DNA from: Apoderus coryli
Taxonomy: Eukaryota; Arthropoda; Insecta; Coleoptera; Attelabidae
Direction of reading: 5' to 3'
Length of the DNA stretch: 64,000 bases
NCBI GenBank assembly: GCA_911728435.2
Contig: OU452202.1
Location: 13,805,135 to 13,869,134, forward strand
Part shown: in pieces, positions 34,979 to 43,300 of the stretch
Position numbering within the stretch: position 1 is the stretch's first letter
Layout of the letters: every line of letters begins with the position of its first letter
Program-made: the position numbers and the translations under genes
Notes under the pieces: model-generated
What the model was told of the DNA's origin: nothing
Database searches by the model: none
Seen by the model: the letters and a program-made list of their open reading frames with translations, nothing else

Positions 34979-35859
34979 TTTTTTTGATTTTTTAAATATA
35001 ATCCAAATCCATTGCGGTGTTTTTTGAGTAGTAATCCACTTCCAACGATTGTCGGAGCATTTGATTTATTTCGATGTTTGTTGTTTGTTATCTGCTCCTT
35101 TGAATTTTTTGTAGCATTCACAGCTCTTACAATTCCTGCAGCACCACCAGCCAAACTACCTAATGCCGACAATCCTGCAAAAATGGGGATCAATGGCAAA
35201 ACACCTCCAATTTTTGGTATAGATATAATGCGTGGTGTCTTAATTTTTTCTTTTCCTCCCATGTCTTTAACATATTTTCGAGCACATTTTAACGCTATTT
35301 TTGCAACCGATAAAGCATTATTCTTTTTATTTTTCACACAAGTCGTTTTTTTAATAGATTGTCTAATATTTTTTAAAACACCACCAACAAATGTTATACG
35401 TTTTTTATTATTTTTACGTCTATTACAACGGTTTCTTTTACATCCACTCGTTTTTTTAGGAGTAACACATGGAGTCCTCATACCTAATCCAAGCTTTCTT
35501 TTTGTTTTAATAATGTTTGTTACTAACCACGAATGTGCTCTCTCATTCACAGGTATCTGCTTTGATTTAGTTAATTCCCAAGCACCATCTTCCAGGATTT
35601 TATCTGCTCTATGACGTTCACTTAAATGATTACTATTTGCATATGCTATGTCGTGTGTTTTACATAGTTTATCTAGAGAATTAACTCCTGAATCACCTCT
35701 TAACAGTCTTTTCCGTAATTTCGTTCCGACTCCACAATATTGATAACCAGGTATATGGAGTTCGATTGGGGTATTATTAATTAACGAGTTTATAATACCT
35801 GCGCCAGTTTTTCGTTGACTTTGTTTGATAACACGTCTATCTAGCGCAACAGTGGCCAT
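34972..35859 (-). CDS. phospholipase A2-like/pVI-like core protein
   Basis: The 295-residue protein starts at the ATG at 35859. Residues 41-46 (YCGVGT) and 66-73 (CKTHDIAY) resemble the calcium loop and the His-Asp catalytic pair of parvovirus-type phospholipase A2 domains, which open endosomal membranes. Residues about 118-155 and 170-180 are very basic, consistent with DNA binding. Residues 217-248 form a Gly/Ala-rich hydrophobic segment like that of adenovirus pVI/pX-type core proteins. The C-terminus has a GFGLYL motif. The stop lies one codon beyond the candidate frameshift site. Its start is 40 bp from the divergent packaging ATPase start. The frame is intact. Membrane lysis is inferred from the motifs only. 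Confidence 0.75.
   Translation of the reverse strand: MATVALDRRVIKQSQRKTGAGIINSLINNTPIELHIPGYQYCGVGTKLRKRLLRGDSGVNSLDKLCKTHDIAYANSNHLSERHRADKILEDGAWELTKSKQIPVNERAHSWLVTNIIKTKRKLGLGMRTPCVTPKKTSGCKRNRCNRRKNNKKRITFVGGVLKNIRQSIKKTTCVKNKKNNALSVAKIALKCARKYVKDMGGKEKIKTPRIISIPKIGGVLPLIPIFAGLSALGSLAGGAAGIVRAVNATKNSKEQITNNKHRNKSNAPTIVGSGLLLKKHRNGFGLYLKNQKNL
34978..34984 (-). promoter_or_regulatory. candidate -1 ribosomal frameshift site (A_AAA_AAC)
   Basis: On the coding (minus) strand the 0-frame codons are CAA AAA AAC TTG TAA, so the heptamer A_AAA_AAC sits in the correct phase one codon before the core-protein stop at 34972. A -1 slip enters the protease frame at CTT (34978-34976). Eight nt after the heptamer, 10 bases at 34969-34960 (cctctaccac) are perfectly complementary to 34815-34806 (gtggtagagg), giving a possible long-range stem with a loop of about 144 nt. 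The same heptamer is used in some retroviral gag-pro junctions. Confidence 0.7.
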
Positions 35860-35899
35860 AAAAATAACATAAACCAGTTAATAATTTACATTCTTATAT
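35860..35899. promoter_or_regulatory. divergent promoter interval
   Basis: Only 40 bp separate the ATG of the minus-strand core-protein gene (35859) from that of the plus-strand ATPase gene (35900). The interval is AT-rich. Either a bidirectional promoter lies here with very short leaders, or each start is within the other's transcript. Confidence 0.4.
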
Positions 35900-36601
35900 G
35901 TGATAATGAGGCTCATTAAACAAGATCAAAATTTCAAAGTAGAAAATTTTGATTTTTCAAATAATACTACGGCAAATGAAATTAAACGCCACGGACCGTT
36001 ACTACCGAATACAATACGGGGCTTGATCATTGGTAGAAGCAATACTGGGAAAACCGCTGTTATGATTTCTTTATTAACACACCCCAACGGTTTACATTTT
36101 AAGAATATCTACATATATACGAAAACATTATTCCAGAGCAAATACAGGTATTTGGCTGAAGTCGTTGCACCAATAAACGGTCTTGGTTATTACACTTTTA
36201 ATAATAATGAATCTATAATTCCACCATTAGAAGCAAAAGTAGATTCTGTATTTATATTTGACGATGTTATATGTGAGAAACAAAATGTAATTAGAGAATA
36301 CTTTTGTATTTCGCGTCATAAGAATATTGATGTTTTTTTTCTATCCCAAGGCTATTCTAAAGTGTCGAAACAATTAATTCGGGAAAATTCCAACTTTCTA
36401 ATAATCTTCACACAGGATGAAACAAATCTCCGACATATATATAGTGATCACGTCAATCCAGACATGGAATTTACACAATTCGCGCAAATATGCAAACTTT
36501 GTTGGAATGAAGATTTTGGATTCCTTGTAATCGATAAAGATAGTCCATTAAATCAGGGCCGATATCGAAAAGGATTGGATAATTATATATGCCTGCAATA
36601 A
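35900..36601 (+). CDS. FtsK/HerA-type genome-packaging ATPase
   Basis: The 233-residue protein has a Walker A motif GRSNTGKT at residues 45-52, a Walker B hydrophobic strand with Asp-Asp at 117-122 (VFIFDD), and a sensor-like Gln at 150 (FFLSQGYS). This combination and the length match the Maverick packaging ATPase, which translocates DNA into capsids in the related adenovirus-like and NCLDV lineages. It heads the plus-strand block. The start could be Met1 or Met3. The frame is intact. Confidence 0.9.
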   Translation: MIMRLIKQDQNFKVENFDFSNNTTANEIKRHGPLLPNTIRGLIIGRSNTGKTAVMISLLTHPNGLHFKNIYIYTKTLFQSKYRYLAEVVAPINGLGYYTFNNNESIIPPLEAKVDSVFIFDDVICEKQNVIREYFCISRHKNIDVFFLSQGYSKVSKQLIRENSNFLIIFTQDETNLRHIYSDHVNPDMEFTQFAQICKLCWNEDFGFLVIDKDSPLNQGRYRKGLDNYICLQ

Positions 36602-36650
36602 ATTCAAAATGTTCATTATTCAATCAACCATCGAATAAAAAACTTTATTA

Positions 36651-37553
36651 TTGTTATATTTACTTATTCATGAATGTTGTGTTATAATGTCTGAGGATAT
36701 TCGAAGTAAGATTGATTTAAAACAGAAATTAATTGATGCTACTGAATCAGTTCGAAAAAAGTATAAATCTTTACATAATAATCAAGTGGAGCAGACGAGA
36801 ATTCTAGAGGAGTTGTATGAGCCAATTACAAAGCCGCTTAATACAATCGGTTCAACGGCACCAAATGCGACAACACCCAAAATAAACGTTGAACAAGTTG
36901 AACAATCGGATAATAGAATCGGTGAACTATTACCAAAACATTTAAAAAGCGTTATAAGCAACAGTGGGGAATATGATTATATATATGGGGTTTATACGGA
37001 TGATATAAACAAGAAATTCTTCATGGGTAATTGCGAAGTGACATTCCCTCAGATGAAACATATTTCTGTATGGATGAATCGTAAAAAAATAGCAACTTTT
37101 GACGGTGGTGATGAGTTTTTTAACGTTCTATTTTTAAAATACCCATACCTAGAATTGGGTCAGGGTTTAAATAATATAACAAAAAATACTTATCGTGAAT
37201 TATTAGAATTAACTCAGGCTCCATATAAAGATTATAACCGCGAACTCGGACTGAATATAACGCGGAGTCGAAAGTTTCGGGAAATTATAGAACCGTTAGT
37301 AAGACAAAAAAGAGACGGTCTTCGCAATACAAAAATTTTAGAACCAATCGCACATACATCAGGTGGTTCGCTGTTGCCATCACAAAAGTGTTTCAATACA
37401 AAACGAATAGATTACGTATATTGGAACAACCCAAATGAACTTATTACCCGTTTACAATTGCTTTATAGTTCAAAATTAGCGGGAAACACGGGTTTAGATA
37501 ATGAAATATTATCAATAATTGAAGAGCTAAGGGAGGGTGGTATTATTCATTGA
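36651..37553 (+). CDS. conserved Maverick protein, about 288-300 aa
   Basis: The likely start is the internal ATG at residue 13 (MSEDIRSKIDLKQKLIDATE), because the first 12 residues are hydrophobic and unlike the rest. The N-terminal 50 residues look like a coiled coil. The middle contains YDYIYGVYTDDINKKFFMGN and a FDGGDEFFNVLFLKYP-like block. The C-terminus has YWNNPNELITRLQLL followed by GLDNEILSIIEELREGGII. These blocks recur in a protein that accompanies the ATPase and integrase in insect Mavericks, whose function I do not know. No catalytic motif is visible. The frame is intact. Confidence 0.7.
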   Translation: MLYLLIHECCVIMSEDIRSKIDLKQKLIDATESVRKKYKSLHNNQVEQTRILEELYEPITKPLNTIGSTAPNATTPKINVEQVEQSDNRIGELLPKHLKSVISNSGEYDYIYGVYTDDINKKFFMGNCEVTFPQMKHISVWMNRKKIATFDGGDEFFNVLFLKYPYLELGQGLNNITKNTYRELLELTQAPYKDYNRELGLNITRSRKFREIIEPLVRQKRDGLRNTKILEPIAHTSGGSLLPSQKCFNTKRIDYVYWNNPNELITRLQLLYSSKLAGNTGLDNEILSIIEELREGGIIH

Positions 37554-37608
37554 ATTTACGTTAAAAGTGTTCGTTAAAAAACAATTTAATATATAATTAG
37601 TAGTTGTC

Positions 37609-38082
37609 ATGGAGAGAAGTGTTGATAAATTTGGTCGAAAAAAAATAAAAAATTTTACAATGCAACGGGGTCGACCTGGTGTTGGATTTAAATTGACTAA
37701 TGATCAACATTTTGATCTTGAAAATAGACGAATATGTAATATTGCCGAACCGTTTAATGATAGTGATGCAGCAACTCGAAGATATGTTGACAAGCACATA
37801 ACAACAGCGATTACTGGTATTTTGAATATATTAAAGACGTCTGAAGATATCACGTTGGATAATACAAAAAAATATGTTGGTGAACACGTTCACCAACGTA
37901 TTGGTGAATTAGTCATTCAAATGAAGACGTATATTGATAATGAGATTAAGACAATCAAAGAAATGAATCCGAAAATATTAGATGAATCCATTATAAATAG
38001 ATTAGATGCATTGGAAAATTATATTAATTCCGCTCGTGTTAGAGTTGATAAAACAAATAAAAAAAATAAATGTATTGAATAA
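37609..38082 (+). CDS. fibre-like protein with C-terminal coiled coil
   Basis: The 157-residue protein has an N-terminal GRPGVGFKLTNDQHFDLEN segment followed by NRRICNIAEPFNDSDAATRRYV. The second part closely resembles the junction motif of phage tail-fibre shafts (N-x-R/K-x-x-N-...-DAATK-x-YVD), which form trimers. The remaining residues (about 65-145) look like one long helix or coiled coil. Such a protein could be a short spike or fibre attached to penton vertices. The comparison is from motif shape only. An A-tract of 18-19 bases follows the stop codon (about 38088-38106). The frame is intact. Confidence 0.6.
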   Translation: MERSVDKFGRKKIKNFTMQRGRPGVGFKLTNDQHFDLENRRICNIAEPFNDSDAATRRYVDKHITTAITGILNILKTSEDITLDNTKKYVGEHVHQRIGELVIQMKTYIDNEIKTIKEMNPKILDESIINRLDALENYINSARVRVDKTNKKNKCIE

Positions 38083-38289
38083 TAATTAAAAAAAAAAAAA
38101 AAAAAAGTTGTGTTGATTTAGTTAAAAAATAATTGAAAAAAATAAAACATAATTATATAATATAAATTTAATTGTTTCATTTATTTATTTATTATAGTGA
38201 TATAATCATATTTATATATTCGTCTAGTTATATATAAATAAACAGAATGTATAGGGGCGAGATAGTATACCACTGATTCCTAATTAGTA

Positions 38290-39213
38290 ATGAGCACCAA
38301 ATTGAGTATTGTAAATGAAATTCATAGGGGTGCACGTCGAAATTTTCGACGTAGAAGAATAAATATTGTTGGTTATGCAGATCTTTGGCAGCTTGATTTA
38401 GCAGACATTCAGCAATACGCTAGTATTAATAATGAATATAAGTATATTCTTGTAGTTATCAATTGTTTTTCAAAATTTGTGTGGGTGAAAGCATTAAAAA
38501 ATAAAACAGGTGTTGAAGTATGCAATAAAATGAGAGAAATTTTAAACGGTATGCATAAGAAGGAATTACCTAAGTACATACAGACAGACAATGGCACAGA
38601 ATTTTACAATAAACACTTCTCGCAATTAATGAAATCAAATAAAATACATCATTATTCAGTCTTTAGTACAAAGAAGGCAGCCATTGTTGAACGTGTCATT
38701 AGAACATTGAAAAATTGGTTGTATAAACAATTCTCGTTCAGGGGAAAATATGTATGGACTGATATATTGGACGATATTGTAAAAACATATAATAATCGAA
38801 TACATAGAACAACTGGTTTCGCCCCCGCCTCTGTTCTACCCTCAACGAAAATTCCAGCTTATATCCAACGACGTGAACGTGTAAAAAAACCAAAATTTAA
38901 AACAAATGACATCGTGCGAATTTCGAAATATAAACATCTTTTTGAGAAGGGCTATTTTTTTAATTGGACTGTGGAACTTTTTAAAATTGTAAAAGTGCGA
39001 AAATCTATACCAACCACTTATTATTTACATGATATGAATGGGGTTCCAATACAAGGTTGTTTTTATGAATATGAACTATTGAAAACAAAAAATCCAGACA
39101 ACTATTTAATCGAAAAAGTTGTGAGAAAACGTGGTGACAGAATCCTAGTAAAATGGTTTGGTTTTAATAGCACACACAACAGCTGGATACACAAAAATGA
39201 CATGCTCCAATAA
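38290..39213 (+). CDS. retroviral-type integrase with C-terminal chromodomain
   Basis: The 307-residue protein has an rve catalytic core with Asp36 (WQLDLADIQ), Asp100 (QTDNGTEF) and Glu134 (AAIVERVIRTLK), a DD33E arrangement. The region NNRIHRTTGFAPASV follows. The last 40 residues (YLIEKVVRKRGDRILVKWFG to the end) form a chromodomain, common in Maverick integrases and thought to guide target choice. The N-terminus is short: a zinc-binding HHCC module is not visible, although the RRNFRRRRINIVGYADLW lead-in is present. The frame is intact and all three acidic residues remain, so integration is plausible and consistent with the clean target duplication. Confidence 0.92.
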   Translation: MSTKLSIVNEIHRGARRNFRRRRINIVGYADLWQLDLADIQQYASINNEYKYILVVINCFSKFVWVKALKNKTGVEVCNKMREILNGMHKKELPKYIQTDNGTEFYNKHFSQLMKSNKIHHYSVFSTKKAAIVERVIRTLKNWLYKQFSFRGKYVWTDILDDIVKTYNNRIHRTTGFAPASVLPSTKIPAYIQRRERVKKPKFKTNDIVRISKYKHLFEKGYFFNWTVELFKIVKVRKSIPTTYYLHDMNGVPIQGCFYEYELLKTKNPDNYLIEKVVRKRGDRILVKWFGFNSTHNSWIHKNDMLQ

Positions 39214-39269
39214 CTATATATATATATATAAAAAAAAAACCCAATGTAGTATTCACAAAATATATTTTT

Positions 39270-39275
39270 AATAAA
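39270..39275 (+). terminator. polyadenylation signal after integrase
   Basis: AATAAA about 57 nt after the integrase stop codon; the following bases are A-rich. Confidence 0.45.
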
Positions 39276-39563
39276 AATAAAAAAAGAAAACAAATGTTGG
39301 ACGAATAAATAAAAATATTTAAATAAAATTACAAACATTATGTATACAATTTTCTTAAGTTTATTATAATATATAGTATTTAAATATATTACATTAAAAT
39401 TAAATAAATACACGTATTACTATAAAATTTAATCTAATTACTAATCTAACTCAATATTCTATAAATTAATTAATGCATTATCAATAAGCATAATTACACA
39501 TTATTCTAAATCTAACTACAAAATGCATCATACTATTACTAATTAAACACTCATTACACACAC
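39276..39563. other. intergenic AT-rich spacer
   Basis: The stretch separates the convergent 3' ends of the integrase and the spliced cysteine-rich gene. I see no gene. Confidence 0.6.
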
Positions 39564-40221
39564 TTAGCTATTATGTTTTGGTGTGCAAGTTAAACATATG
39601 TTTATATCACGAGAAGTCCACAATCTCGAATCACAAACGTCACAAAAAGCCCTATGTCTAAGCGGATACTGCTCCGTATGAATGTCGTGGTGTATATGTT
39701 TTGCGTACCGCCGCCACATCCCTGCAGGATCATCGGTGTCCGTATATTCTGCTATATACACCTGATAGCATTCGTAACATAGGTTGAAAGATTTGAATTG
39801 ATAGTATACATTATCATTAAATCCATTTTTTGTAAATATTTTTGTGTAGGAATAGCTCCTACAACTTCGAGGATTGTTCGTACTAGGTGTCAGAACTTTC
39901 TCACGACGCTCCTCCACTACATGATGCTCGTCTACAATACCCTCGTCAGGGTCACTATCCACGACTTCTTCATCATCAGGGTTGTGGTTATTTTCAATAC
40001 CACCCTCCTGAGGATTGTCATCATCATCACTATCGCTTGTTTCGGACTATAACAACAAAATTTTCAAACTTATTAGTGATATGATAATTATTACTAGACA
40101 AAAAAACAAAAACACATTTGAGAACCATAATGTGTGAAAAGAAATTATATTTACTTACATGTAACAGCAATGTCTCTAATGCACAAATTCTAGTTAATCT
40201 GCGAATATGTTTCGAATTCAT
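39564..40221 (-). CDS. spliced acidic, cysteine-rich Maverick protein (two exons)
   Basis: Exon 1 (40221-40159, 21 codons) starts MNSKHIRRLTRICALETLLL and ends at a strong donor (CAT|GTAAGT). Exon 2 starts at 40046 after an acceptor reading ...TTATAG. The 112-bp intron keeps phase 0, and the exon-2 frame has no ATG before a GTG at 39962 and is closed upstream by a TAG at the acceptor. The protein is 181 residues, with an Asp/Glu/Asn-rich segment after the intron. The C-terminal half has NLCYECYQVY, then FCDVCDSRLW and INICLTCT, three Cys-x2-Cys pairs fitting a zinc-binding domain. I do not recognise the family. Introns are uncommon in Maverick genes. Confidence 0.65.
40047..40158 (-). other. 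predicted intron, 112 bp
   Basis: Donor GTAAGTAAATAT (from 40158) and acceptor ending TTATAG (40047). Without its removal the two reading frames cannot be joined: the first runs into unrelated sequence and the second is closed by TAG. Confidence 0.65.
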
Positions 40222-40738
40222 TTTAAATTATTTTTTAATTCTATACACACTGAGCTAAATTTAAGTTGAAATTTTCAAGTTGTTAATATTAGCAAAAACA
40301 TGTAACTGACCACAAATATATTTGAAATACGACACTAAAATTGTAAAAAATACGCCCACGTATCGACATAAAAGACCCTAGAAAAACATGAAAGAAAAAA
40401 TAAAGGAGCAGAAACACGTCATTGGTCGGATGTAAAATATAATAAAATAAACGTAAATATCCCTACCATCGTGTTGTCGGATTTACCGAATTCGGGGAAA
40501 GAGATTGGTTGTGAGAAATGACAAAGATTTTAAGATTCTAAAAAACAAAAGTCCACCCCCCTGTGGCTTTGAAAATCGTATTTATATCAACACAAAGACC
40601 CGCTATTCCACATAATATTGAGTCTATTGTTTAAGTAAACTATATTTTACATTATTCGTTATTCAGTATTAAAAACGTGTCTATTTTAATAGATATATTT
40701 TCCAAAATTTTTTCAAAAGTTGTGCAACTACCGAAATT
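40222..40738. promoter_or_regulatory. divergent intergenic region, likely promoters
   Basis: About 517 bp separates the starts of the minus-strand spliced gene and the plus-strand coiled-coil gene. It includes an attgg (CCAAT-type) block near 40420 and TATA-like stretches. No reading frame is supported. Confidence 0.4.
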
Positions 40739-41428
40739 ATGTATTGTGAATTGAGTGATTTAGAAATAAACGCAGCGTTAGATGATTATCTGAAAGATAT
40801 ACCTACGACTTCATCTTCATCAGTCGACATTGAGCTAATACAACCTCGTGTTGTTGAAAAGAAAAAAGTAAGCGCAAATCGCAAAATTGCTCCAAGACCG
40901 TCAAGCAGTCGCCAAAAGAAACACAACACAACGCAGAATCCCCCGAATCTACGAATATTGCAGGATATGCAAATAATACCACCAATGCCGATTCCTAATC
41001 CGCTGAGTCATTCGAACCCCATTCAGCACACACAACAATCATATGGGAAAAAAATGAAATTATTGGAACCCGTTGAAGTAGAGGATACGTGTTCGCAGAG
41101 TTTTAGTAATAACATGTCTGTGTTTAAAAAAATGGTTGTAGACCTAAACAAAAAGCACTCAGACGCAATGATGGAGCTAGTTGAGAAAGAAAACAAAATT
41201 TCTTCAATAACAACAGAATTGGAGCAATTAAACAAGGAGTCAGCGGCTTTAGAGGCCCAATTTCGGGCTAGTCAACAAAAAGTGCGTTCTAAATCAGAGC
41301 TGTTGGAGGATGTACGGGGTAATATTGAAAAACTACGCTATAATGTGCATCAATTGGAGCTTCGCGATTTGGAAATGGTTGCTGTTTGGGATACCCGCAC
41401 CATAACATCGAGGGGGGTCAATAATTAG
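40739..41428 (+). CDS. hypothetical coiled-coil Maverick protein, 229 aa
   Basis: Residues 1-32 are acidic (LSDLEINAALDDYLKDIPTT). Residues 33-105 are basic, and rich in Ser, Pro and Asn, so probably disordered. Residues about 120-215 form a continuous coiled coil with heptad-like Leu/Ile/Val spacing (MMELVEKENKISSITTELEQ). It ends in VAVWDTRTITSRG. I do not recognise the family; it could be a dimeric scaffold. It occupies the place where the missing N-terminal part of the polymerase gene would be expected, and an AATAAA lies at 41489-41494. Confidence 0.6.
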   Translation: MYCELSDLEINAALDDYLKDIPTTSSSSVDIELIQPRVVEKKKVSANRKIAPRPSSSRQKKHNTTQNPPNLRILQDMQIIPPMPIPNPLSHSNPIQHTQQSYGKKMKLLEPVEVEDTCSQSFSNNMSVFKKMVVDLNKKHSDAMMELVEKENKISSITTELEQLNKESAALEAQFRASQQKVRSKSELLEDVRGNIEKLRYNVHQLELRDLEMVAVWDTRTITSRGVNN

Positions 41429-41568
41429 ATTATTTCATGTTTTTTATTTTTTTAATTTTTTATGTATTCTTTTTATTTTTTTATTTTGAATAAATATAAT
41501 GTGTGCACGTTTATATAGTTAAATAATTCGTTTTTTTTCTTTAAAATAAATTATCGATACTAATTGCT

Positions 41569-41570
41569 AG
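41569..41570 (+). promoter_or_regulatory. possible splice acceptor before the polymerase remnant
   Basis: A TACTAAT branch-point-like motif (41558-41564) and TTGCTAG precede GAAAACCTG at 41571, and polymerase similarity begins exactly there, 7 codons before the ATG at 41592. Either this is the last exon of a formerly spliced polymerase gene, or coincidence at a deletion edge. No matching upstream exon was found. Confidence 0.3.
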
Positions 41571-42263
41571 GAAAACCTGGTAGCAATTCACATGGGCAAA
41601 TTAAAGATTTTATATGATAAACCAATATATCTAGGATTTTCTATATTAGATCTATCCAAAACGGTTGTGTATGGTTTCTTCTACGACGTCTTAAAAAAAA
41701 ATTTTGGTGAGAAAATTAATTTATTATATACCGACACAGACTCTCTTGTATTCAAAGCGGAAGAAAACTTTTACGATTTCATGAAAGAGAATACACACCA
41801 TTTCGATACATCCAATTATAATACACAAAACTCTTTAAATATGCCAGTCACAGAATCAATCATAGGGAGATTTAAAGATGAATATCCCAATGACCCAATC
41901 CTATCTTTTTTCGGAACTGGGGCTAAAGCATACTGTATTAAAACTCAGAACACGGAATTGAAACGAGCGAAAGGGGTTAAAAAATCTATTGTAAATAAAA
42001 CATTGTCTATTGAAGACTATAATAAAATAGTCACCACAGGTGGGTATATATTTCGCAAAATGAATTCATTTAAGAGTACGTTACACGATGTATATACCGA
42101 AACAATTAATAAAATTGCTCTATCACACAAAGATGATAAAAGATTTTTAATTCCGAATAGCACAAAATCAATTCCGTGGGGGCATAAAGATATAGCTTTT
42201 TATAGTATAAATCCAGAAGAGAGATTAAAAATATTATTAAATATGGTGGAAGAAATGTCTTGA
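41571..42263 (+). pseudogene. protein-primed DNA polymerase B, C-terminal remnant
   Basis: Only about 230 residues remain of a polymerase that is normally over 1,000 long. The remnant includes the segment before motif C (YDKPIYLGFSILDLSKTVVY), motif C itself (YTDTDS, with the two catalytic Asp) and the C-terminal thumb part (GAKAYCIKTQNTELKRAKGV, IPWGHKDIAFY). The exonuclease domain and polymerase motifs A and B are absent, not merely frameshifted, so it cannot copy DNA. The remaining frame is open, perhaps because the loss is recent or the fragment still has a use. It lies 140 bp after the coiled-coil gene on the same strand. Confidence 0.9.
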
Positions 42264-43300
42264 TTAGTTCATAATTAGTTTTATTTTTCAATTCTAATTT
42301 AATTATATGTGTATGTATGTATATATTGTAAATTAAACCATTTTAACACATTTACTATTTAGTTTAAAGTAATTTTAAGAGATGTTTGAATAATCAATAT
42401 TTATGTCTACTAATTTGTATGTGTATTTATTAACAATATCTGACGTTGTGTTTTATACTTAACTAATATTGTGTTATTTCATTTTTTTTTTCATTAATGT
42501 TTTCATAATAAATTTTAATAATGAATTTTAGATAAAATAGTGTCTGTTAGTAACTATATATATTTATTAGCATTTAGCAATAGTTGATTGTTTTTTTTTT
42601 TTTTTAATTTATGTTTTCGATTTCAATTATGTGAATAAATTGTTTCATTTTATTTGAATTTGCCTCTCATTATTTGTGTCATAATACAAACAAAAATCAA
42701 TAAATCCGACGTATATTACCCACTAGGTACCTATATCTCTATACAAAAAAAACGATTTCTTCAAACATTCACCCAACAGATGGCTCTAAAAATAATTTCC
42801 AAGAAAAAAACGGGTTCTTCTAATACTTTACAACACATCTGATATAATCTAGGTAGATGGCGTATAAAAATAAATTTATTGATTTGTTTTGTGAATATTT
42901 TTTTTTGTTGAATGAAGGAAACATTTTAAGGATACATTAACCCCAACAGATGGCTCTAAAAATGTTTATTAAAATGATATAGGTACTAACATGAAGATGG
43001 GGATATATATTCTATTTGATAATTGGTAATTTTGCTAGCATTAAATAAATACAAGTTCAATTATTTTTCATTATATGTGTTTTTTATTTTTGTTATATAT
43101 TTTTACTTAATACAATTAAATCATAATTATGATTTATTTATTATAATTAATTATTATTATCCATTTTGCAAAAATACAATAAGCAATACATACACGATAA
43201 TATGACACATGCGAGGAGTCATGTATACCTAAATACATTAAAAAAAAAAGACTAAATTAAAACTAAAACTATTCAATTATAGTTATGATTAAATATTCCG
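42264..43300. other. AT-rich spacer with a repeated 20-bp motif
   Basis: The spacer lies between convergent 3' ends and has no gene. caacagatggctctaaaaat occurs at 42774-42793 and again at 42944-42963 (170 bp apart), with a degenerate third form near 42853. Poly-T runs occur around 42485 and 42590. Confidence 0.6.

Noticed and set aside
35012..35614. Open plus-strand frame of 200 codons
   Set aside because: It is antisense to the core-protein gene, whose motifs and neighbours make it the real one; the antisense product is a run of hydrophobic residues without motifs.
39798..40084. Two plus-strand frames over the spliced gene
   Set aside because: They are antisense to the spliced cysteine-rich gene and have no motif or plausible start context.
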